From assembly GCA_012519065.1 (NCBI GenBank), contig JAAYQV010000018.1, forward strand, positions 1-45,841: a stretch of 45,841 bases of DNA, given 5' to 3'. The position numbers were made by a program, and so were the translations under genes. Below are positions 39,001 to 45,841 of this stretch, piece by piece. Below the pieces are notes generated by a model. It was not told the origin of the DNA, did not search any database, and saw nothing but the letters and a program-made list of their open reading frames with translations. Source of the DNA: Phytoplasma sp. GTDB taxonomy: Bacteria; Bacillota_I; Bacilli_A; Acholeplasmatales; Acholeplasmataceae. Positions within the stretch are counted from its first letter, which is position 1; the number at the start of each line of letters is the position of its first letter.

Positions 39001-41163
39001 ATGAATGAACAAATATTAAAAGAAATTTCAAAGAATTTAAATATTTCAATCAAACAGATAGAAACAGTTTTAAATCTCCTAGATGAAGGCAATACCATCC
39101 CGTTTATCGCTCGATATAGAAAAGAGGCAACAAACGGTTTAGATGAAGAACAAATCAATACCATCTATAAACAATGGGAATATGAAAACAATCTTTTTAA
39201 TAGAAAAGAAGATGTCATCAGATTAATAGATGAAAAAGGTATGTTAACAGAAGAATTAAAAAAAGAAATTCTTATGGCAACAAAATTAGTTGAAGTAGAA
39301 GATTTATATAGACCATATAAAGAAAAAAGAAAAACAAAAGCAACCGAAGCGATTGCAAAAGGATTAGAACCATTTGCACAATGGATACTTACTTTCCCAC
39401 AAGAAAATGTGGAAAAAGAAGCCGAAAAATATCTTAATGAACAAGTAGAAAGCATTGAAGAGGCCATTTTAGGTGCCGGGTTTATCATCTCTGAGATGAT
39501 CAGTGATAATGCTGAATATAGAAAACACTTAAGAAACTACTTGTTTAATCAAGGGAATGTAGTCACAAAAGTACGTAAAAACATAGAAGATGAAAAGAAA
39601 GTTTATGAAATGTACTATGATTATCAAGAACCTATCAAAACCATCAAACCGCATAGAATTCTAGCGATTAACAGAGCCGAAAAAGAAAAAATTATTACAG
39701 TTAAACTAGATGTAGAAATGTCACAAATGAACCAATACTTAGAAAAACAAATCATCATTAAACCATCTTTAGTAACAGAGATTTTAAAAAATGCGATTGA
39801 TGATGCCTTAAAAAGATTGATTTTTCCAAGTTTAGAAAGAGAGATTAGATCAGAACTCACTGAAGTAGCAGACGATCAAGCGATTGAAGTTTTCTCAGAA
39901 AACCTACAAAAATTACTGTTACAACCACCACTAAAAGGAAAAATGATCTTAGGTATAGACCCAGCTTTTAGAACAGGGTGTAAATATTCTGTTGTAGATC
40001 AAACAGGTAGTGTTTTAAACAAAGGGGTTATTTATCCACATGAAAAAGCCAAAGGGCAAAAAGTAGATCAAAAAGATCTTATAGATTCAGAAAAAACTAT
40101 CGTATCTACTGTCAATAAATATAAAATAGAACTAATTGCGATAGGAAACGGGACAGCATCAAGGGAAACAGAAAAATTTATTGCAGACTTAATTAAGAAA
40201 TTTAATTTACCTGTAAAGTATGTTATCGTCAATGAAGCAGGGGCATCTGTGTATTCAGCCTCTGAATTAGCAAGAGAAGAATTCCCTGATTTTTCAGTGG
40301 AAGAAAGAAGTGCAGCCTCTATCGCAAGAAGATTACAAGATCCTTTATCAGAATTAGTTAAAATAGATCCTAAATCTATTGGGGTAGGACAATATCAACA
40401 TGATGTGTCACCTAAAAAACTAAATGAGTCACTAAACTTTGTAGTAACTCAAGCAGTTAACCAAGTAGGTGTTAACGTTAATACCGCATCTAAAGCTTTA
40501 TTAATGTATGTTTCAGGGTTAAATAAAACAGCTGCTGAAAATATCGTTAATTATAGAAATGAAATTGGGCAATATCAAGATAGAAAACAATTATTAAAAG
40601 TTCCTAGATTGGGAGCTAAAACATATGAGCAAGCCATTGGATTTTTAAGAATTCCTGAAGGAAAAGAAGAATTAGATGCTACAGCCATTCACCCTGAAAG
40701 CTATAAAATTGCTCGTGAAATTATGAAAATTTATCAAATAGATGGCTCAATGTTTGGAAAAGAAGAAGTCAAACAAATTATCAAAAACATTGATAGAGAA
40801 GAACTAGGGAAAACCTTAAATGTTGACAAATATACATTAGATGATATTCTAGATGCATTTATGGCACCATTAAGAGACCCAAGAGACCAATTTTCTCAAC
40901 CAATTTTAAAAAGCGATATTTTACAACTAGAAGATTTAAGTATTGGTATGGAACTAGAAGGAACCGTCAGAAATGTTACTGATTTTGGAGCTTTTATTGA
41001 TATTGGTTTAAAAAATGATGGACTATTACATATCTCTAAAATATCAAAATCATACATTAAGCATCCAAAAGATGTTTTAAGTGTAGGAGATATTGTGAAG
41101 GTATATGTTCTAGATGTTGACCTAAACAAAGGAAAAGTAGCACTTACGATGATTAAAAACTAA
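39001..41163 (+). CDS. tex: Tex family transcription accessory/RNA-binding protein
   Basis: A 720-residue Tex/YdcI protein that binds nucleic acid and is linked to transcription. The N-terminal helical region has TIPFIARYRKEATNGLDE. A YqgF/RNase H-like domain begins at LGIDPAFRTGCKYSVVD (near residue 318). Helix-hairpin-helix motifs follow (VSGLNKTAAENIV), and an S1 domain ends the protein (GTVRNVTDFGAFIDIG, GLLHISKIS). Length is typical. GAGGTG upstream of ATG 39001 sets the start; the listed 38992 is a GTG within that site. Confidence 0.94.
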   Translation: MNEQILKEISKNLNISIKQIETVLNLLDEGNTIPFIARYRKEATNGLDEEQINTIYKQWEYENNLFNRKEDVIRLIDEKGMLTEELKKEILMATKLVEVEDLYRPYKEKRKTKATEAIAKGLEPFAQWILTFPQENVEKEAEKYLNEQVESIEEAILGAGFIISEMISDNAEYRKHLRNYLFNQGNVVTKVRKNIEDEKKVYEMYYDYQEPIKTIKPHRILAINRAEKEKIITVKLDVEMSQMNQYLEKQIIIKPSLVTEILKNAIDDALKRLIFPSLEREIRSELTEVADDQAIEVFSENLQKLLLQPPLKGKMILGIDPAFRTGCKYSVVDQTGSVLNKGVIYPHEKAKGQKVDQKDLIDSEKTIVSTVNKYKIELIAIGNGTASRETEKFIADLIKKFNLPVKYVIVNEAGASVYSASELAREEFPDFSVEERSAASIARRLQDPLSELVKIDPKSIGVGQYQHDVSPKKLNESLNFVVTQAVNQVGVNVNTASKALLMYVSGLNKTAAENIVNYRNEIGQYQDRKQLLKVPRLGAKTYEQAIGFLRIPEGKEELDATAIHPESYKIAREIMKIYQIDGSMFGKEEVKQIIKNIDREELGKTLNVDKYTLDDILDAFMAPLRDPRDQFSQPILKSDILQLEDLSIGMELEGTVRNVTDFGAFIDIGLKNDGLLHISKISKSYIKHPKDVLSVGDIVKVYVLDVDLNKGKVALTMIKN

Positions 41164-41167
41164 TAAT

Positions 41168-41200
41168 AAGCACTTCTTTTTAAGGAAGTGCTTTATTTTT
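41168..41200 (+). terminator. Terminator after tex
   Basis: AAGCACTTC and GAAGTGCTT form a nine-bp stem followed by TTATTTTTT. Confidence 0.88.
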
Positions 41201-41254
41201 TAAAATAAATAGTATATAATGTCTTTGGCTGTTTAGAAAAAAGCTTAAAAATGA

Positions 41255-41283
41255 TTGACTTTACAGATGAAATACGATATTCT
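41255..41283 (+). promoter_or_regulatory. tRNA operon promoter
   Basis: TTGACT (41255-41260), 17-base spacer, TATTCT (41278-41283), placing initiation about 10 bases before tRNA-Ser. A second TATAAT at 41215-41220 has a poorer -35. The 449-base stretch 41164-41612 holds only the tex terminator, these promoters, two tRNAs and their terminator. Confidence 0.7.
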
Positions 41284-41301
41284 ATAAGGGCGCAGCAATT
41301 T

Positions 41302-41392
41302 GGAGTAGTACTCAAGTGGCTCAAGAGGCGCCCCTGCTAAGGGCGTAGGCCGGGAAACCGGTGCGAGGGTTCGAATCCCTCCTGCTCCGCCA
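41302..41392 (+). tRNA. tRNA-Ser(GCT)
   Basis: A 91-nt class II tRNA with encoded CCA. Acceptor GGAGTAG pairs with CTGCTCC (one G-U). The anticodon stem is CGCCC/GGGCG around loop CTGCTAA, anticodon GCT. The long variable arm folds on GCCGG/CCGGT. T arm GAGGG-TTCGAAT-CCCTC. The long variable arm and anticodon agree on serine (AGC/AGT codons). Confidence 0.96.
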
Positions 41393-41400
41393 CTATATAT

Positions 41401-41476
41401 GGCCCGTTGGAGAAACGGTTAACTCACATGCCTTTCACGCATGCATTCACGGGTTCGAATCCCGTACGGGTCACCA
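41401..41476 (+). tRNA. tRNA-Glu(TTC)
   Basis: A 76-nt tRNA with encoded CCA, eight bases after tRNA-Ser. Acceptor GGCCCGT pairs with ACGGGTC (one G-U). The anticodon stem is CATGC/GCATG around CTTTCAC, anticodon TTC. T arm ACGGG-TTCGAAT-CCCGT. Confidence 0.96.
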
Positions 41477-41488
41477 ACTATAAAACAT

Positions 41489-41516
41489 AAGATCTATTTA
41501 GATAGATCTTTTTTTT
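41489..41516 (+). terminator. Terminator of the tRNA operon
   Basis: AAGATCTAT, loop TTAG, ATAGATCTT and a run of T residues. Confidence 0.88.
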
Positions 41517-41612
41517 ATAAGCAAAAAGTAGTCTAAAAGAGCGTTATTATAGTAAAAAAAATATAAAGTGTTAGAATAGTTTTGGCAACATTATAGACAA
41601 AGGGGGGGAGTT

Positions 41613-42095
41613 GTGAAATTACTTTATTGTCCAACATGTGGTAATAAACTTAGTTTAAAAGAAATTGGTGATGAAGGAATGATTCCTTATTGCCAAAAAT
41701 GTTTGAAACCATGGTTTGATATAACGTATCCCACGGTCATTGTTTTAGTTGTTAATGAGAATAAAGAAGTTTTATTACTCAAACAAAATGAAGTAACCAA
41801 AGATTTTTATGTTTTAGTTGCAGGATATCACCAACCAGGAGAAACCCTTGAATCAACAGCGATAAGAGAAGTTTTAGAAGAAACAGGACAAGTGGTTAAC
41901 AAGTTTGTATATCAAAAAAGTTTTTATTATGAGAAAAAAGATAACATCATTTCAGGATTTATCGCTTATGTAAAAAAACAACCCTTTAATCAAAGCCTAG
42001 AAGTCGATGAACTTAAATGGGCAACCATACAAGAAGCAAAGCAACTGATTAAAGAGGGTTCTATAGCATATCAAATGCTAGAACTCTATATATAA
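41613..42095 (+). CDS. Zinc-ribbon NUDIX hydrolase (NudC-like)
   Basis: A 160-residue protein. The N-terminal zinc ribbon has paired cysteines (CPTCG and CQKC). The NUDIX box is GYHQPGETLESTAIREVLEETG, matching GX5EX7REUXEEXGU without a missing residue. Proteins of this layout resemble the C-terminal half of NADH pyrophosphatase NudC, which cleaves NAD(H) or removes NAD caps from RNA. The NudC-specific SQPWPFP stretch is absent, so the substrate is open. GTG is the start, after a strong AGGGGGGGAG ribosome binding site. No clear promoter was identified. Confidence 0.85.
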   Translation: MKLLYCPTCGNKLSLKEIGDEGMIPYCQKCLKPWFDITYPTVIVLVVNENKEVLLLKQNEVTKDFYVLVAGYHQPGETLESTAIREVLEETGQVVNKFVYQKSFYYEKKDNIISGFIAYVKKQPFNQSLEVDELKWATIQEAKQLIKEGSIAYQMLELYI

Positions 42096-42129
42096 GATAA
42101 GGTCAAACAAACACAGTAAGTTTAAAGTG

Positions 42130-42154
42130 CCTTTTCTTTGAAAAAGGATTTTAT
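42130..42154 (+). terminator. Weak hairpin, possible nudix terminator or pdh operator
   Basis: CCTTTT and AAAAGG form a six-bp stem around CTTTG, then ATTTTATATT. Its 3' arm covers the -35 of the pdhA promoter, so it could act as either a terminator or a regulatory site. Confidence 0.4.
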
Positions 42155-42166
42155 ATTAGGTATAAT
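42138..42166 (+). promoter_or_regulatory. pdhABC promoter
   Basis: TTGAAA (42138-42143), 17-base spacer, TATAAT (42161-42166). This is the best sigma-A-type promoter in the window. The GGGAGG ribosome binding site follows at 42191-42196. Confidence 0.82.
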
Positions 42167-42202
42167 AATTATAGAAATAGATAGTATAACGGGAGGCAGA
42201 AA

Positions 42203-43291
42203 ATGTTAGCTAAAAAATATGATCCACTAAAAGGGAAACAATTACAAATCCTAGATGCAAAAGGAAAAATTGTTGAACCATCATTAGAGCCAAATTTACC
42301 AAAAGAAACATTATTAAAAATGTATAAAACCATGACACTAGGTAGAGTGGCAGACGTTAGAGCGTTACAATTCCAAAGACAAGGTCGTATGTTAACCTAC
42401 GCACCAAACAAAGGACAAGAAGCTGCACAAGTTGGAGCGGCAGCAGCAATGGAACCACAAGACTGGTTATCACCAGCGTTCCGTGAATTAAACTTAATGT
42501 TATACAAAGGAGTTCCACTAGAGAATATATACCTATATTGGTATGGTAATGAAAAAGGAAGTAATTTCCCTGGAGATACACATGTATTACCAGTAAACAT
42601 CATTATCGGATCTCAAACAAATATTGGAGCTGGACTTGCTTTAGCAAGCCAAAAATTAGGAAAAAATGAAGTTACTTTAACAACTATTGGAGACGGTGGA
42701 ACATCACATGGAGAGTTCTATGAAGGATTAAACTTCGCTGCTACATTCAACGCACCAATGGTTATGTTAATTCAAAATAACCAATACGCAATTTCTACAC
42801 CAAGAAAGTTAGCTACTAAAGCACCAACGCTTGCTCAAAAAGCAGTTGCGTTTGGAATTCCTGGAATTCAAGTAGATGGAAACGACGTATTAGCTATGTA
42901 TGCAGCAACTAAAGAAGCGTTTGATCGCGCTAGACGTGGAGAAGGACCAACTTTAATTGAAGCATATACATATAGAATGGGGCCACATACAACATCAGAT
43001 GACCCAACATTATATCGTTCAGATGACGAAGTTAAGGAATGGGAATTAAAAGACCCAATCTCAAGATTCAAAACATACTTAATTAACAAAGGATACTGGA
43101 CTGAAGAAGAAGATCAAAAATTAGACGAAGAAAATAACGAATACGTTCTTGAAGTATTTAAGAAAGTTGAAAGTTATGGAAACGACGTTGAATTACGTGA
43201 AATCTTCGAACACACTTATGCAGAATGGACACCTCAATTAAGAGAACAATATGAAGAGCATAAGAAATATTTAGAAGAGGAAGGTAAATAA
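42203..43291 (+). CDS. pdhA: Pyruvate dehydrogenase E1 component, alpha subunit
   Basis: A 362-residue subunit of the thiamine-diphosphate enzyme that decarboxylates pyruvate for acetyl-CoA synthesis. The ThDP-binding motif is GDGGTSHGEFYEGLNFAATF ending near NNQYAIS. The phosphorylation-loop-like YRMGPHTTSDDPTLYR follows. Length and the separate beta subunit match the alpha2beta2 Gram-positive form. First gene of the operon, behind a strong promoter, and three bases from pdhB. Confidence 0.97.
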   Translation: MLAKKYDPLKGKQLQILDAKGKIVEPSLEPNLPKETLLKMYKTMTLGRVADVRALQFQRQGRMLTYAPNKGQEAAQVGAAAAMEPQDWLSPAFRELNLMLYKGVPLENIYLYWYGNEKGSNFPGDTHVLPVNIIIGSQTNIGAGLALASQKLGKNEVTLTTIGDGGTSHGEFYEGLNFAATFNAPMVMLIQNNQYAISTPRKLATKAPTLAQKAVAFGIPGIQVDGNDVLAMYAATKEAFDRARRGEGPTLIEAYTYRMGPHTTSDDPTLYRSDDEVKEWELKDPISRFKTYLINKGYWTEEEDQKLDEENNEYVLEVFKKVESYGNDVELREIFEHTYAEWTPQLREQYEEHKKYLEEEGK

Positions 43292-43293
43292 TA

Positions 43294-44271
43294 ATGGCTG
43301 TTATTAACTTACTTACTGCAATCAATCAAGCATTAGATATTCAATTAGAAAAAGATCCTACAGTTGTTGTATTTGGTGAAGACGTAGGTTTAGAGGGTGG
43401 AGTTTTCCGTGTTACCGCAGGATTACAAAAGAAATATGGTGTAGATAGAGTATTTGATACACCAATTTCAGAATCAGCAATCGTAGGTAGCGCTGTTGGT
43501 ATGGCAATTAATGGTATGAAACCAGTAGTTGAGATCCAATTTGACGGATTTATCTATCCAGGATATACAGATTTAGTTACACACGCAGCTAGAATGCGTA
43601 ACCGTTCAAGAGGTAAATATACTGTTCCTATGGTATTACGTGTACCAGTAGGTGGAGGTATTAGAGCTTTAGAACACCACTCAGAAAGTTTAGAAGTATT
43701 ATTAGGATCAATCCCAGGATTAAAAGTAGTTATCCCATCAACACCATATGATGCAAAAGGATTATTAACTGCAGCAATCAAAGATCCAGACCCAGTTGTT
43801 TTCATGGAACCAAAACGTATTTACCGTGCAGGGAAACAAGAAGTACCTGAAGGAGAATATGAAATTCCAATTGGAAAAGCTAAAGTTGTTAAACAAGGTA
43901 CAGACGTTACGGTTGTAGCTTGGGGAGCAGTTGTTCGTGAAGTTGAAAAAGCAATCAAGTTATTAGAAAATGATAACATCAACGTAGAATTAATCGACTT
44001 AAGAACCATTTCACCAATAGATGAAGAAACTATCATCAATTCAGTTAAGAAAACTGGAAGATTTGTAGTAGTTCATGAAGCTGTTAAAACTTATGGACCT
44101 GCTGCTGAGTTAATTTCAATTGTTAACGAAAAAGCATTCTTGCATTTAGAAGCAGCACCAGCTAGAGTAACAGGATTCGATATTACAGTACCACTAGCAA
44201 GAGGAGAACATCACCACTATGTTCAACCAGAAAAAGTTGCACGCGAAATTAAACGTGTTGTACGCTTTTAA
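43294..44271 (+). CDS. pdhB: Pyruvate dehydrogenase E1 component, beta subunit
   Basis: A 325-residue transketolase-like subunit. VVFGEDVGLEGGVFRVT near the N terminus, FDTPISESAIVGSAVGMA and VLRVPVGGGIRALEHHSESLE are conserved in PDH E1 beta. The C-terminal transketolase domain begins near VTVVAWGAVV. It partners with PdhA to hold ThDP and to bind the E2 core. Followed after 17 bases by the E2 gene with AGGAGG. Confidence 0.97.
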   Translation: MAVINLLTAINQALDIQLEKDPTVVVFGEDVGLEGGVFRVTAGLQKKYGVDRVFDTPISESAIVGSAVGMAINGMKPVVEIQFDGFIYPGYTDLVTHAARMRNRSRGKYTVPMVLRVPVGGGIRALEHHSESLEVLLGSIPGLKVVIPSTPYDAKGLLTAAIKDPDPVVFMEPKRIYRAGKQEVPEGEYEIPIGKAKVVKQGTDVTVVAWGAVVREVEKAIKLLENDNINVELIDLRTISPIDEETIINSVKKTGRFVVVHEAVKTYGPAAELISIVNEKAFLHLEAAPARVTGFDITVPLARGEHHHYVQPEKVAREIKRVVRF

Positions 44272-44288
44272 TTAGGAGGAGAACCAGT

Positions 44289-45841
44289 ATGTATGATTTT
44301 AAATTCGCGGATATCGGTGAAGGTATCCATGAAGGAACCATTTTAACATGGAATGTTAAAGTAGGAGATAAAGTAAACGAAGGGGATACTTTAGTTGTTG
44401 TAGAAACAGATAAAGTAAACGCAGAATTACCTGCTCCAGTAACAGGAGTTATCGTAAAAGTAGGACCAGCGGTTGGAGAAACCATCCACGTTGGAGAAAC
44501 AGTTGTTGTTATAGATGACGGCACAGGTGGAGAAGTTCCACAAGATGCACCAGCACAAGCTGCTGCACCTGCAGCTGCTCCAAAAGCAGCACCAGCGCCA
44601 GTTGCACCATCAGCACCAGTTTATGATTTTAAATTTGCAGATATCGGTGAAGGTATCCATGAAGGAACTATTTTAACATGGAATGTTAAAGTAGGAGATA
44701 AAGTAAACGAAGGGGATACTTTAGTTGTTGTAGAAACAGATAAAGTAAACGCAGAATTACCTGCTCCAACATCAGGAACTATTCTAAAAGTAGGACCAGC
44801 AGTTGGGGAAACTATCCACGTTGGAGAAACAGTTGTTATTATTGGTGAAGAAGGAACTTCATTAGATGCAGTAGCAGCTGCACCAGTTGAGGAAGAAGAA
44901 GGCGGAGCTGGAGTTGTTGGAGAAATCGAAGTTTCTTCAGAAGTTATGGCATCTTCAAGCGAAGCATCAACAGACTCTGTGACAACAGTAGCAACAGGCA
45001 AAGCACTTGCAACACCAGTTGCACGCCAAATGGCAAAAGAACTAGGATTAGACATCAATAAAATTGTAGGAACAGGCGCAAACGGCCGTGTATTAAAAGA
45101 AGATATTGCTGCAGCAGCACAAGCAAAACAAGCAGCACCAGTAGTTGCTTCATCACAAGCAGCAGCTCCAGCTCCTGTAGTAGCACCAGAAGTAACTATA
45201 CCAGCAGGTTCTGATGTTGAAGTTGTTAAGATTTCAAGATTAAGAAAAGCAATCGCTAAATCAATGGTAACATCAAAAGCAGTTATTCCACATACAGTAT
45301 TAATGGATGAAATTGTTGTAGATGCACTAGTTGACTTTAGAAAAAATGCTAAAGGTATCGCTGAAGCAAAAGGCATTAAATTAACTTATATGGCATTAAT
45401 TATGAAAGCTGTTGTTGTTGCATTAAAAGAATTCCCAATCTTTAACGCAAGCTTTAATGACCAAACAGATGAAGTTATCATCAAAAAATTAATCAACTTA
45501 GGTATGGCTGTTGATACGCCAGATGGATTAATTGTTCCAAACATTAAAAATGCTGATCGTTTAAGTGTGTTTGAATTAGCTGAACAAGTAAGAATTTTAG
45601 CTGATGAAACTATTGAACGTAAAGTACAAATGGATAAATTACAAAACGGAACATTCACAATTACTAACTTTGGATCAGTTGGCGTTTCATTTGGAACACC
45701 AGTTATCAATCATCCAGAATTAGCGATTTTAGGTGTTGGTAAAATTTCTCAAAAACCAGTTGTAGAAAACGGAGAAATCAAAGTTGCTAGCGTATTACCA
45801 CTATCACTTGCAGTAGACCACAGAATCATTGATGGTGCAGA
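44289..45841 (+). CDS. pdhC: Dihydrolipoamide acetyltransferase E2, 3' partial
   Basis: Not in the ORF track because it runs off the window; 517 codons are visible. Two lipoyl domains open the protein, with lipoyl lysines at Lys42 and Lys152 (ETDKVNAE), joined by Ala/Pro-rich linkers. A peripheral subunit-binding domain follows (TPVARQMAKELG, GTGANGRVLKEDI). The acetyltransferase core starts near SRLRKAIAKSM. The catalytic DHRIIDGA motif is just visible at the end, so only a few codons are missing. E2 forms the core that binds E1 and E3. Start ATG 44289 has AGGAGG nine bases upstream. Confidence 0.96.
   Translation, partial: MYDFKFADIGEGIHEGTILTWNVKVGDKVNEGDTLVVVETDKVNAELPAPVTGVIVKVGPAVGETIHVGETVVVIDDGTGGEVPQDAPAQAAAPAAAPKAAPAPVAPSAPVYDFKFADIGEGIHEGTILTWNVKVGDKVNEGDTLVVVETDKVNAELPAPTSGTILKVGPAVGETIHVGETVVIIGEEGTSLDAVAAAPVEEEEGGAGVVGEIEVSSEVMASSSEASTDSVTTVATGKALATPVARQMAKELGLDINKIVGTGANGRVLKEDIAAAAQAKQAAPVVASSQAAAPAPVVAPEVTIPAGSDVEVVKISRLRKAIAKSMVTSKAVIPHTVLMDEIVVDALVDFRKNAKGIAEAKGIKLTYMALIMKAVVVALKEFPIFNASFNDQTDEVIIKKLINLGMAVDTPDGLIVPNIKNADRLSVFELAEQVRILADETIERKVQMDKLQNGTFTITNFGSVGVSFGTPVINHPELAILGVGKISQKPVVENGEIKVASVLPLSLAVDHRIIDGA
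44292..44517 (+). repeat. Lipoyl domain DNA repeat, copy 1
   Basis: Encodes lipoyl domain 1 of E2. It is repeated 330 bases downstream. The first roughly 145 bases differ by three synonymous changes, while the last third has diverged. Confidence 0.92.
44622..44847 (+). repeat. Lipoyl domain DNA repeat, copy 2
   Basis: Second copy of the lipoyl-domain unit, in frame at a 330-base (110-residue) offset from copy 1. Confidence 0.92.

Noticed and set aside
41215-41220. TATAAT as the main tRNA promoter
   Set aside because: It has no good -35 and lies over 80 bases from tRNA-Ser; the TTGACT-17-TATTCT promoter at 41255-41283 is better placed.
44292-44847. Tandem repeat considered as CRISPR or mobile element
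   Set aside because: The units are in frame and encode lipoyl domains of E2; there are only two, with no spacers or terminal inverted repeats.
44621-45376. 251-aa minus-strand ORF rich in Ala, Thr and Ser
   Set aside because: It is the antisense shadow of the Ala/Pro-rich linkers and lipoyl repeat of pdhC; low complexity, no ribosome binding site logic, and the plus strand has clear E2 domains.

Overview
The window is a gene-dense, A+T-rich stretch of bacterial chromosome. It most likely comes from an Acholeplasma-type mollicute or a close low-GC relative. The gene order is Bacillus-like but stripped down. TGA is used as a real stop codon (prs, mfd, nifU-like, tsaB and the HD gene all end in TGA), so the code is standard and not the Mycoplasma/Spiroplasma code. 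A pyruvate dehydrogenase operon, the t6A genes and a glycolipid-type enzyme also fit Acholeplasma. All protein genes but one (hflX) lie on the plus strand. The rnmV-ksgA-spoVG-prs-pth-mfd order is origin-proximal in Bacillus, so the window may sit on a leading strand near oriC (inference).

Layout. 1-2.5 kb: 3' part of an HD phosphohydrolase, then rnmV and ksgA (rRNA maturation). 2.5-9.1 kb: spoVG alone, then prs-pth-mfd and an aminotransferase. 9.1-10.4 kb: hflX on the minus strand between a shared terminator and a divergent promoter region. 10.5-15.4 kb: c-di-AMP synthase cdaA, an unlisted 56-residue membrane protein, a membrane PAS-PAS-degenerate-GGDEF protein, 5-formyl-THF cyclo-ligase, a YutD-like protein, an NifU-type Fe-S scaffold, a YuiD-like membrane protein and DegV. 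15.5-19.6 kb: S1-domain protein, pgi and the t6A/N-acetylation cluster tsaE-tsaB-rimI-tsaD. 19.6-23.2 kb: a large exported protein of unknown role and a glycosyltransferase-acyltransferase fusion. 23.2-33 kb: glnS, a PcrA/UvrD helicase, a miniature UvrD-like helicase, ligA and uvrA (DNA repair block). 33-38.2 kb: a four-helix membrane protein, hprK, an Lgt-HAD phosphatase fusion, trxB, whiA and acpS, a compacted version of two Bacillus neighbourhoods. 38.3-41.2 kb: a single-pass membrane protein and tex. 41.2-41.5 kb: tRNA-Ser(GCT) and tRNA-Glu(TTC). 41.6-45.8 kb: a Zn-ribbon NUDIX protein and the start of the pdhABC operon, cut by the window end inside the E2 gene.

Most of this is housekeeping, and I see no phage, insertion sequence, CRISPR array or defence island. 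The parts most worth a second look are the non-canonical cdaA locus, which has neither cdaR nor glmM and is followed by a GdpP-like sensor lacking a phosphodiesterase domain. The two multi-enzyme fusions (GT4-PlsC and Lgt-HAD), the 377-residue helicase, and the nearly identical tandem lipoyl domains of E2 also stand out.

Signals recur. Many promoters are extended -10 elements (TGNTATAAT) with no visible -35. Many genes use the 3' half of the long Shine-Dalgarno (AGGTGAT) as ribosome binding site, which made several supplied ORFs start too early at a GTG inside that site. Starts are corrected below.
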